Shown one piece after another: positions 33,559 through 43,130 of a DNA stretch of 64,000 nucleotides; position 1 is the stretch's first letter; every line of letters starts with the position of its first letter. The notes under the pieces were generated by a model, which saw nothing but the letters and a program-made list of their open reading frames with translations, was not told the DNA's origin and did not search any database. This DNA is from Prostheceraeus crozeri. Lineage: Eukaryota; Platyhelminthes; Polycladida; Euryleptidae. Made by a program: the position numbers and the translations under genes. Location: contig CAJQUW010006779.1 in the NCBI GenBank assembly GCA_907163375.1, forward strand, positions 1 through 64,000, written 5' to 3'.

Positions 33559-33995
33559 TACAAGCATCGAAGTGGTACACTATGAAACATGTTAAAAGTG
33601 CCCCATGTGCCTCAATGTGCCCCACATCGCTAACTTTTCAAAAACGTGCCCGTGTGCAAATAAGGCTGCACTCAAATAGATTTTAACTGATTGATTAATT
33701 AAACTGATAAAGAATACGTGAGAAAGATGCTGTCTAATGAAAATAGTTGACGCAAGTTGTTGATTGTAATTAAAAAAGTTCTGATTTTTTGAAAAGAATG
33801 ATGGAGAGCATAAACAATTGAAATTATCAGAGGAATCATGTATATTTGCTACAATTTAAACAATACATAAAGTTTCCACTATTTATAGTTTCTGAGGCTG
33901 GTGGTTGAATGTTCACCACCCTCCCATAATCCTCCTTAGGCAGCATTTTTTATGTTCATTAGTTTCTAATTAAGATAGATACGCCTTGCTGCTAT

Positions 33996-34035
33996 TCAAA
34001 TATTTCGTGGGATAATACCACATCATCAGGAATCT
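33996..34035 (-). ncRNA. second hammerhead-like core, weaker
   Basis: On the minus strand CTGATGA (34029-34023) is followed by one T, stem II GTGG/CCAC around a 7-nt loop (34021-34007), and GAAATATT. The core layout equals that at 19021-19075 but the cleavage position would be UU, and helix I has only about four adjacent pairs (ATTC/GAAT). A longer complementary pair (TACTGCTATTTA with TGAATAGCAGCA) lies further out. Likely a decayed ribozyme of a Penelope-like or retrozyme element. Confidence 0.35.
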
Positions 34036-35234
34036 ATGGAATGTAGTGCTACCCAAAAATATTTAAATAAAATTTATACATTAAATAGCAGTAAAGCCTA
34101 TCTTAACTAATTCTGCCAGGATTGGAAAGTTCACCAAATCAACGCAAACCATCTTCCATCAGAGCTATCTCACGATATCCAATGTGCACTCTGAAGGCCG
34201 CGTATGTCTCCATTTTGTAGTTTTCAACTACACGAAGATATCCGCATCACAGTCTATGTTCTATTGCGGTATTCATATTCAACTACGTCTGAGTTAACAC
34301 TCGTCTATACATGTCCTCATTGAAAGATGTAGAACTCGATAGCACTACTTTCAATACCGCAGAGACATGCGTGTATATTGTAACATTCGATGCGACAGGG
34401 GACCGTATATGCAAAAACGAAAGCAATGTTTTGTCAAATGGTCGAGATTCGAGACTGCTATTCGCAGAAATGCGGCACCGAGGAAACTTAATATTGAAAA
34501 AAATGTGCTTTTCAAAGATCGATAGAATATTAGATTCAATTAGAGAGAGCATTAAAAGCCATAAATTATTCAATGAATATTATATACCAAAGCTTCAGTT
34601 ATTTGGATTTCGCCATGGTTAAATTAGTGACTTTAATGATAATTAACACTATTTGTAGCTTTTTAATATCCTTGAGAACACAGGCTGATATTTGGAGAAA
34701 GTAGCTGCATAACATTTTGCGGAAATAAAGGATCTTAGACCGACTACCTATCTTTTATTTCATGTAATTGTTCCGCAATGACATAAACAACTACAAAGCC
34801 AATATGATGGACACCATAGCTTATTAAGTTGATAGTTTTAATCTAAATCACAACTAACAATAATATTACGGAGCTTAATTGTTATGAAGTTTTATCTATT
34901 TCCTTTTATATCTTGGACATCACAATAAGTACTGCGCTGACGAAATATTTGACGAGATTGAAGTCTTTGACAAAATAATCTAGAAAAGTTTGAAATAACT
35001 CGGCAAGCCCTATAATTATTATCCAGACACGTATTCTTCGTTACTTTAGCAGTTTCCGTGAAACAGTGGTTAAATGCATGTCCAGGAGATCTTTGATCTA
35101 TCAGTTTAACCTTGAAAGTGCAATTAGAAGTCGGCAGGGTGGGCATCTGGACTAGAAGTACCACAACACAACGCGCTCCAGATATGTCAGCACCGGCTAA
35201 TTCCCACTGGGAGGAAGTGACGTTACAAAGTATC
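34036..35234. other. intron sequence, no supported gene
   Basis: A 103-codon plus-strand frame at 34311-34622 has no recognised domain. Nothing else is seen. Confidence 0.35.
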
Positions 35235-35400
35235 AAAAAAGATGAAATGAGAGAGACGATGGATCAAATTGTCATGTACAGTAGATGATGTGCGACTGAT
35301 AGGACTCGAACCTAAGATCGGCTGGTGGGACTCGAACTTACGATCACAGGTTATCTAGACCAGTCACTCGACCAACTGAAAAACGACCGTTTACATGCGA
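35235..35400 (-). repeat. tRNA-related SINE copy A
   Basis: The minus strand has a tRNA-like head, with a B-box-like GTTCGAGTCC duplicated in tandem within the head. Its 3' part ends in a GATCCATCGTCTCTCTCATTTC body shared with copy B (TTTGATCTATCGTTTATCTC). It belongs to the same family as 35560-35690. Confidence 0.6.
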
Positions 35401-35559
35401 CGGATGTCAATTGATAGCATCATCTCCACACATCAGTTGTCATTGCAATTATGATCAGTGAATAAATAGTTCGTCACATTTGACTGCCGATATTAAGACA
35501 AGCTGAGGGTATTGATGTCCATCAACGCATCTGAAGCCATACTGTAAATGTAATCAACA

Positions 35560-35690
35560 ATAAAAACGAAATGAGATAAACGATAGATCAAATTGCCGCG
35601 CAAAAGATGCGCGCTCTTAGTGCTCGAACTTACGACTCCAGTGTATACCTATCGCTCCAGCAACTGAGCTAAGACCGCTTTATTAATAAG
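35560..35690 (-). repeat. tRNA-related SINE copy B
   Basis: Minus strand: A-box TTAGCTCAGTTGCTGG and B-box AAGTTCGAGCAC in tRNA spacing, then GCGCGCATCTTTTGCGCG (a small hairpin) and the shared TTTGATCTATCGTTTATCTC tail. It is a clearer tRNA head than copy A and lies about 200 bp away in the same orientation. Confidence 0.65.
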
Positions 35691-36719
35691 CGAGTTCCAG
35701 GTCGTCCAGGGCTGACATTACCCTAATTTAAGATGCATTAGATACATTGATACGTGCATTGAAGCATCAGGCGATGGCTTCGAAAATAAAGAAGACAGTT
35801 CTCAATAACGGCCTTGATTTGGATCCAAATTGCTGTTTCATGACGACAGCTTCCGAACGAAGTAAATGATGAATGAGATGAAAGTATGTGCTTTGGAATA
35901 TTTGCATTTTCTGATTTTTACAACTAAGCTTAATTCTATTGAACCATCAACAAAATTACCACTTGACTACTAATACTAGTCGAAATTCCCCAATTTTTTG
36001 CCATTTTTTTTACTTTCTATACTATTTTTGCCACTATCTCAATTTTTTTGCCGAGACCCCTGCTTAGGTGTATACGACTCTTTCCTACCATGAAAAAGAC
36101 TGAGCGAACAGTTTATCCAATTCTGTACTTAAAACAATCTTCAATTATGTTTAGATCGAATGCGCATGGTAGCCGGCAGCGCATCTCCTTGAAGTAGAAA
36201 ACGACTATTGTGTTTAGCTTATAACGTCACGCCGCTCATCGGCTGACGGAGAGAAGCGAAAACGCCTCGTCTGAGTGCGTATTCATTAACGACATCAGCT
36301 TGCTCCTAGTCGCATGTGTCTGTATTTCTATTTGCTTCCCCGTGTCGCGGAATCGAGAGCATCACCATATGATTGTAAAGCAATTATTGTCTTCTCAAAG
36401 TTGTCATTAATGAGCTTCATCTCAAAAGAAGGCCAAGTTGCATGACATTAATAACTTGTGAACAACATGGAAATATTGGCGACTTCTTAGCTGAAGCTCT
36501 GTAATAGGGGACAATTGTGTCAGCTTGCTGGCGACGAAGCTCAAATCTTCTTCCACAGTCAGCGAGCACACTGCTTTCGGTATGTGAACTTGATAAAAAT
36601 TAGTCGACTTTGATCTTTTAGCACATGATATCCAGTCGGAGAAACGTAATTTAGCAATTTGTCATATGAACTGGACGGATTGTCTTTCTGATCATCACTT
36701 TTTCATCGTACTTCAGAAT
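35691..36719. other. intron sequence, nothing recognised
   Basis: Some GC-richer stretches (36160-36330) but no open coding or element ends identified. Confidence 0.35.
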
Positions 36720-37049
36720 ATCATTTTCACGGTGTTGATTTGCAAATGAGTTTGAAGACCGCTTGACGATAAGTAGGATGGACGATTGGGAAAAGTGCTA
36801 GATATGGCTGTAGATGTAAGAACTTCCCGCTTCATCTACCCTTGTGGGTCTATCATTAGTGGATTGGCAGCTGCTCTATCTTTCAAGAAATCAAAGCCAT
36901 GGAAATGAACAGAGCAAACTCTTGAATAGGACCTTGGTTGAAAGCCTCTTTTGGCAACTTTCTCAACCACTCTCGGCGCAAGTTCTCATTGGTTGGAATC
37001 CGAAGAAAATATTTCGTTTGCACTTACTGCTTGCACATCCAGATAAGCA
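36720..37049 (-). pseudogene. THAP-domain relic, frameshifted
   Basis: Minus strand, three frames. CLSGC (C-x3-C of the zinc site) is followed by YFLRIPTNENLRREWLRKLP (hydrophobic core and the invariant W), then after a shift SRVCSVHFHGFDF (C-x2-H of the zinc site), and KREVLTSTAISSTFPNRPSY (the AVPTIFP-like box after THAP domains). Two frame changes at least. THAP domains are DNA-binding fingers of P-element-type transposases and their host derivatives. No catalytic part was found next to it. Confidence 0.65.
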
Positions 37050-38395
37050 CTGAAGCATGCAGCATGACATGCAGAATGAAAATCGACTGCAACTTGGAAT
37101 CCTACAGCAGCAATCTACCTATTTTGGAAAATGAAATTCCAAATCAATGCAATCGAGATGCGTCCATATATTTAAATAAACCATGATATCTAGAAGTCCA
37201 TGCATGGCATAGAGGTCGGATTATTAGCTATCTTAGTATAGAGAGGACATAATTCATCTCCAGCAAGTATTTATACCGGCTACAAGCTAAATTCAAATCA
37301 TAGTCATTCCTGTGAATGTGACATTTATAGTGTAAGCTTTAACAAATCTGTCAGAGGACTGGTTCGAGAAAGAAAAACATGCAACACTCGTATTTTGCTC
37401 ATAACTTTTCGTGGACAAGTGTACAAATCTGACTGACAGGCCAAATTTCTATCCTTTGCTCTTCACCATCATATCTGTAAATTGTAACTGAAATGGCATC
37501 CAGCATAAGTTATTGTGGCCAATAAGTCCTGAAAATTTAAATGAATCCAGCACTATTTTATCTGATAAACTGATAAGGAATAGAAATGAGTGCTTCATAT
37601 CATGTGTACAATACCTTCTATGTTCAAGAAAGAAACTTGTTCAATAGCTTTATTTTTGAAAAGCAACAACAGGACTGGCCACTGAAGTTCAGGAATCAGG
37701 AAATCGCCTACAGAATCTTATAGAGGCATGGTGGATTATCATGCTGCTCAGGATCGTTTGCAATGGGTTATGAAGATCAAATATGCAAAAAATGGGGAGC
37801 GAAAATCATAAATCTGTGACCACACGATCAACTTTTAAAATTTTATTTAATGCAGTCTGCAGACTATGTTAGCGCTACATTTTAGTTAATATTCAGGCAA
37901 GTGACAATTCCAATGTGAATTTTGTTGTGCGTGAAAATGTTAGATTTTCCTGCATTTACATAAGACGTTGTCTCAAAATAAAGGCAGAGGTTCTGAAGAC
38001 CAGCTGTCAGAGTCCAGACTTGTGCCATCATAGTTATCTTATGTCCTCTCTAGGCTTACCTCTATGCGACCTCTATGATGTCTGGTTACATGCTATACAG
38101 AAATACATGGTTACAAAATAATTAAAAGATTTCTATAGACTTGATTGCGTGAATCATAGAAATCTGCGCGCGAATGTGAACCACATTATAAAGTACTAAC
38201 ATGACACACTCAAGGTATATGTATTAGAGGCAGAGTTTCTGATCAGAGGCGCATCTTCAAATTTCTATTGACTTGTGTTGGTCTGATTTGAATTTCAAAT
38301 AATATGGCACGTCCCAAGATACCAAAGTTGTGAAAATGGATTAAGAAACATCATTGTCAATCTAAAAGAAGTAATACATTAATGCTAAACTAAAC
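37050..38395. other. intron sequence, nothing recognised
   Basis: AT-rich TDRD12-like intron between the THAP relic and the first Tudor exon. I looked here for the missing VDYG exon without success. Confidence 0.35.
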
Positions 38396-38616
38396 AAGCA
38401 TTTCAAGACTTGCTTCACTGTTGAGTCAGTCGCATTGTTTCTTCCTTTGTATTTGACTCTTTTCCAAGTTCCTTGTTCATTGAGGGCATACCATTCATTC
38501 AATGTAAGTTTCACACAACCATGAAAAGAAATTGAATTCAATTGATCATTCAAATCCTGCTCCATTTTTCGAATCGATAGCAAATCAGCTCCCAAAATTT
38601 CATTGGGTTGGATCAT
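38396..38616 (-). CDS. TDRD12: TDRD12-like exon: first Tudor domain, N-terminal half
   Basis: Acceptor ccttatttcag before ATGATCC. The donor I favour is TGCTT|GTTTAG, a weak site, leaving two bases of a codon (221 nt). It encodes 73 codons: a helix (IRKMEQDLNDQLNS), then the Tudor barrel start EWYALNEQGTWKRVKYKG, where the W-x-R-V pattern matches the CWCRAIV strand of vertebrate TDRD12, and a strand VKQVLKCL that should lead into VDYG. Enters in phase 0 from the start-codon exon. A Tudor domain binds methyl-arginine tails of PIWI proteins; whether the aromatic cage is complete cannot be judged without the next exon. Confidence 0.78.
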
Positions 38617-39767
38617 CTGAAATAAGGAATGACTGAGAAAAGATGCCTTGAATAAACATAACAAAAATGAAAAGGGGAAAAGTCAAGTAACTGATGACAA
38701 CTTAAACCACTCATTGCCATTATTTCAACTAGCACCACTTAAATTAACCATTTTCAGGATTAAAAAGTCAATATCCTAACTGGGCAAACTTTGACAAAAT
38801 TTTTAATAGAGTTATGCGAAGATTCATCAAGGTAAATGAGATGAAAATGAAATTTTGATAGGAATCCTACAAGCCGCACACAAAAAACGGAAGGATCTAT
38901 GATAATTCTCTCACTTCGTCCATTTCGGATTTCGAAAGAGTTGGTTAAAGGAAAGTCAAGAACAAATGGGATTTCAATATAGTTCTATGGGTTTTCTTAA
39001 ATATTTCATGTTTTTTGCAGCAAATAATAAAACAAAACAACCACTTTTAATGCTTATAGTGAAACTATGCAACACCAAGGCCGCAAAAATTCATAGCAGG
39101 CTTCCTATCGGAAAATGCTTTCATTTTATGGTTTATTTTTAACAATAATAACGTTTTTCGTTTGCGTGCACTTATTTTTCTGTCGCATGCGCGCACATCG
39201 ATTACACAGGCTTCAGAGGCTTTTTCATTGGTTTTAAGCATCTATCAAGAAAAGTACTTTTCTATCTAGAAGTTGGCAAATTTTTGATGTTGAAAATGGT
39301 TGAAATTGATCCTGAATTATCTAGCAATTTTATCTAGCGGATTTCATGGTAGTTACAGGCGACATAAAATATGTAGCGAGTTTACATACCATTATTGAAA
39401 TGTCGTAGGATGAATTAAGTGAGAGAAAAAAGAAACGAATTGATTTTGTGCATTTTTTTTACCAAAAAGCTTATCGGAATCTCTTCATTTGTTTGATTTT
39501 CGATGGTTTTGGGTTAAACACCAACATCGACTGTCTCATCATTCTAATCCAAAGAAGTTCACTTTTAGCAGCAACGCTTGGAGTAACAATTTCCAGGCAG
39601 TGTCTTTTATACGTGAGATGACATTTCATTCGAGAATATCACCAGGGAAATAAAAAAATGTGTAGAGTCCAAAGCAACATCCTTGACATATGATGAAAGG
39701 TTTTCCATCGAATTTGGCACCTTGCTCTTCAATAAGCTTCTTTCCCACAGGATCCATACTGAAGTGG
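38617..39767. other. intron sequence, nothing recognised
   Basis: First coding intron of the TDRD12-like gene up to the Harbinger-type element. No coding signal seen. Confidence 0.4.
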
Positions 39768-40203
39768 TAATGCCCCTGTCACACCTAATGCGATTCTACG
39801 GAGCTGCCTTTGCGATTCAAAAGTTCGTCAGAACGCCATAGCATCGCAGACAAAATGGTGAAATTGGTTTGAATAATTGACAATTTTCTAATTTTGAGAT
39901 GCCATTGCGTCTTGACAACGATTTTACAGCGATAATGGCGTTCATACGCAGCAACCATTGCGCACGACTGCATTCTCACTGCGTTTTGATTGATAAACGA
40001 ATGGGTGTGCACGGCGTGGAGCTGCGCGCACAATGCGCTCTTGCGACGTGTGTCAAGTTCCCATCACGATTTTTCGACGTGTAGGCTTAAACTGCGCGTG
40101 GTAGTTCTTTGTCAGCGCTCCAATCATAATTCGCGAAGCGCTGGTATTAAAAAGACACACCAGCCTCCACATTCATTTTTGTGCGAGTAGCCTACATCTG
40201 ACT

Positions 40204-40743
40204 ATGAGAAATTCCCGAAAGAAGAGACAGGTCGTGGAAAAGGAAAACAGTCCTGATGCTGCAAATCTACAATTTGAAATTGTTTTCGGCACAGAACAGT
40301 CCGGAACAGTCCGAAGGAGTTGAGTCCATCAACCTCAAGGACTTCGTGCGGGTCGCCCTCTCCTCTCCAGCCACAAAAGAAAATAAAGACTTTTACTGAC
40401 CTTACTGATGCAGAGGAAGAAGATATGTCATCATGGCTCGAAGCAAATGAAGCGATTTATAATAAAAAGATCAACGCATACAAAGATTACAGGAAGAAGG
40501 ATGCCCTATGGGAAGACAAAGCTCTGGCATTGAAGAAGGATGTTGTCATCCTGAAGACGTGGTATATATCTATTCGAACTCGATATACACGTCTGATGCA
40601 CAAGAAGTCTGGTGACGCAGCCAAAGATCTTACAGAGAGAGACCAGTGGATCATTGAAAATTTCAAATGGCTTAAACCCCATGTCTTTGAAGTGAAGAAG
40701 AAAACGGCAGTCAGTGTGAGTATATATTGTATGTATATATTGA

Positions 40744-40779
<36 letters not shown>

Positions 40780-40838
40780 TTGCCGGACGCAATTGTGAGC
40801 AAGAAGAAGTCCGACACGCTTGCGAAGAACATCCATGA
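40204..40838 (+). pseudogene. MADF-domain protein of Harbinger element
   Basis: A basic start from ATG 40204 (MRNSRKKRQVVEKE) runs into a stop at 40321. The next frame, from about 40322, carries a MADF domain at 40420-40720: SWLEANEAIYNKKINAYKDY, then WEDKA, then LKTWYISIRTRYTRLM (the W and R-x-x-Y of the third helix) and ERDQWIIENFKWLKPHV. It then meets GTGAGTATAT, a possible donor, and a (TA)n run. Coding resumes as SKKKSDTLAKNIHDG near 40795. The N-terminal shift suggests a dead copy. MADF proteins bind DNA and in Harbinger elements help bring transposase to the TIRs. Confidence 0.65.
40746..40778. repeat. (TA)n microsatellite
   Basis: About 16 TA units inside the MADF gene; open in several frames as Tyr-Ile repeats. 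Confidence 0.95.
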
Positions 40839-41419
40839 TGGTGCTAGGACAGCAAATCCAGGTATGAATGAATTCAGTTATACATTTTTTTTTCTCGGCG
40901 CACAAGAAACGCAGATTCTGCGTCGTACCAACGCTGATGGACGGTATAGGAACGCAATGATCGCCGCGGTAGCTTCGTGCATTCAAAATGAAATCGCATT
41001 GAAATGTACAGCACTCCGTACTAGCACCGTTGAAACTCCATAACGATCATTGACATCTCCGTGTGAAAACCATCAAATGGAGGTGCATTCGTACTGCGAC
41101 CATGCGCGTTCTTAAAACGTCCATGTGGAGCTGTGTTGGCGTTGCAAGAGAGTTAACCTAGTTCCTCCGGTGATTCTACGGTGTTCCTACTGCGTCTAAC
41201 TTAGAACGCCGAGTGACGGCGCGCACTTTGTGCATGCACAAAGTGCGCACCGTCTGATGGAGATCTCAGAGACATCGTGGCGATTAGTGGAGATGGCACA
41301 GAGATGCTTCTGCGCTCTTGGAGATTATACGACGCTCAGCTTGGCGTTCTGGATTTTTAGTGGACGCCAGGCTATCTCCGTGAGAACGCATCCCTGGTGT
41401 GACAGGGGTATAAGGTGGA

Positions 41420-41660
41420 CATATGATTACAGGTCATTAGTTTCTATTAAAGATCGTGTCAATGGCGTCCTTTCTGAAAGCTTCACAGTCAATGCTAGTG
41501 TCACTAAGAGATATATTCCTATACGTATTCCCTTCCTTTTCTTGTATTCATTAATGACCCGCTGTGTCTAACGGAGAGTTCTATCCACTCTTTCGATTAT
41601 TGCTCCATTCCGAATGCTCAGTTTCCTGTTCCAGCTTGGTGACAGTCTCACTCCTCAGGT
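41420..41660 (+). pseudogene. LINE reverse transcriptase fragment
   Basis: Plus strand: VNGVLSESFTVNASVT, then after a shift PFLFLYSLMTR and, in another frame, SSIHSF. This is the region from the RT strand before motif B (SVNAGVPQGS) to the FINDL segment and motif C of a non-LTR element. Badly decayed. Confidence 0.5.
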
Positions 41661-42348
41661 TGATGACTCAAATTTTGACAAGATGCCTAACGAGCTTCCT
41701 CATCTTGAGGCATTGCTTCGAGCCCGCACCCACTTCAATCTTGTGCAGTTGATCATCTATTATAATGCACAACTTCCTGTTAATAAGTTCCTGTTTAACA
41801 GATTGGTGATCCAATCTGAACCTGTTCATATCCACTTTATATTATACCACATTTTCTCATTGTAAATATAATTTTTGAACCAATCACTCCCATTAGCATC
41901 AATAGAAGACTTATTTTGTTCCTGAAGATGACTGTGAGAATTATATTTTGCATTATAAGAAATGTTGATAACAATTACATCTTCAAAACTCCTTGCTCTT
42001 TTCAACTGCAAAACAAATGTTTTTGGAATTTAACTTTATTGTCTGACCAGACAGCATGCGAAAGTGCACCGGTGGCAACTTCGAAGTGATGCAATTTGGC
42101 TGTCAGAGAAATCCGATCACATTTTTCAGCATAACTTACAACATACTGACTTCTGATATTTTTTTGGTGTTATCTTTCCAGCTAAAAATGATTACTGTTT
42201 TTAAAACCAACCTGGGAAAAATACAGACCAATTACATACTTCACAAATTAGTCTATAAACACCGATAAAGTGGCATCCAGATTTCAATATTTCACTGTCA
42301 AAAAAAGAGTTTGACAAAGTCAAGAAAATTTCAAAACTCATTACTCAC
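41661..42348. other. intron sequence, nothing recognised
   Basis: A plus-strand frame near 41660-41865 has no recognised domain. Otherwise AT-rich intron. Confidence 0.35.
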
Positions 42349-42430
42349 CTCAATGACCACCACTGTTCGAGTGTGCTTATCCTCCATTCTGTCCGTTAGC
42401 CTGGGGAAGATACCTACGTTATCGTAAAAT
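42349..42430 (-). CDS. TDRD12: TDRD12-like start-codon exon
   Basis: Acceptor ttattttttcag before ATTTTACG and donor GAG|GTGAGT. The first ATG in the frame that splices in phase 0 to 38616 is at 42387-42385, giving MEDKHTRTVVVIE followed by MIQPNEIL in the next exon. Vertebrate TDRD12 also begins with a short hydrophobic strand directly before its first Tudor region, so this is a plausible N-terminus. The bases 42388-42430 would then be 5' untranslated, though the frame is open there. Upstream non-coding exons and the promoter were not located. Confidence 0.68.
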
Positions 42431-42699
42431 CTGAAAAAATAATATCACCGAGTAAATCAAAACAGATAATAAATTCTCAAATACTTTACAAAAAACAAAA
42501 CCTACGAGAATGTGAGAAAAAAGCATGAACTCATCTTAAGAATCAAACTCAAGTACTAAGCAATTATCAATGAAAATAAATAAAGGCTTGGTAATAATTA
42601 GAGAACATCAATTTTAACGACACAAATAGGAAATTTCTTTGCATCAGGTTTTGATAAAGCTCTCCTGTTAAAAAAGAAATATAAAAGTTTTACCAAGTA

Positions 42700-43130
42700 T
42701 AGCTTCAAAGCTGCAAATAATTTCATCCATGAAGTATACATTGCAACTACGAGTAGCAAATTCGCATTCAAACAAAAGCTTGGGATTCCGATGGGAGGTA
42801 GCTGCAGCTCATTAGTTGTAGATATCTTCCTACTTCATTACATTTGGTTACGCAAAATCCGATGAAAGAGAAAAATATTGCATTAGCACGTCCACGACCA
42901 AAGATACATAGATGATTAATGTACTGGATCTTCAATTGCGGACATTTTGACAAAATTGCAACAATTATCGATGTAGATAGTTTAGAAGCTAGCAGAATCA
43001 GGTTTGATAATAAAGAGGCGGATTAATTTTATGTAAAGCTGGAAGTTACCAGTACTGGTCAAAGCACTTATGCATATCACAAAATGAACGTTTCAACTTC
43101 CTAGCAACACTGACATTTCCTGAAAATAAT
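42700..43130 (+). pseudogene. Penelope-like reverse transcriptase relic
   Basis: Plus strand: SKFAFKQKLGIPMGGSCSSL then VVDIFLLHYIW, the GIPMG motif B block of Penelope-like RTs. After stops come RYIDD (catalytic YxDD) and FDNKEADFYVKLEV (the segment after the palm). Several stops. A degenerate hammerhead-like run (GAAGATGGAC...CGAAACGTC, 44250-44300) lies downstream on the same strand, where these elements can carry a ribozyme. Confidence 0.6.

Larger units (their letters stand above)
31240..33625. mobile_element. putative element with GTGGGGCACATTGA ends, split by mariner 2
   Basis: GTGGGGCACATTGA at 31240-31253 reappears inverted at 33612-33625, next to a second near-copy (GTGCCCCATGTG). 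Mariner 2 lies inside. A run of CTTTATTTAAGTACCTCA units at 31400-31460 is tandemly repeated. No transposase of its own and no clear duplication were found. Confidence 0.4.
39771..41410 (+). mobile_element. Harbinger-type element carrying a MADF gene
   Basis: TIRs read inward TGCCCCTGTCACACC and TACCCCTGTCACACC. TAA lies directly outside both ends (39768-39770 and 41411-41413), the 3-bp TWA duplication of PIF/Harbinger elements. Length 1640 bp. The only coding content found is a MADF-domain protein, the DNA-binding partner such elements encode next to their transposase. The transposase is missing, so this copy is non-autonomous. It lies in the first coding intron of the TDRD12-like gene. Confidence 0.78.

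Noticed and set aside
33900-33960. Minus-strand KEDYGRVVNIQPP, another VDYG candidate
   Set aside because: The acceptor-like AG gives the wrong phase and the neighbourhood is part of a repeat with a hammerhead-like core.
34311-34622. 103-codon plus-strand ORF
   Set aside because: No domain, no splice or promoter evidence; an overlapping antisense frame of similar length exists, so chance is likely.
40320-40838. The whole 172-codon ORF as a real protein end
   Set aside because: Its last third is translated (TA)n microsatellite (Tyr-Ile repeats) after a probable donor.
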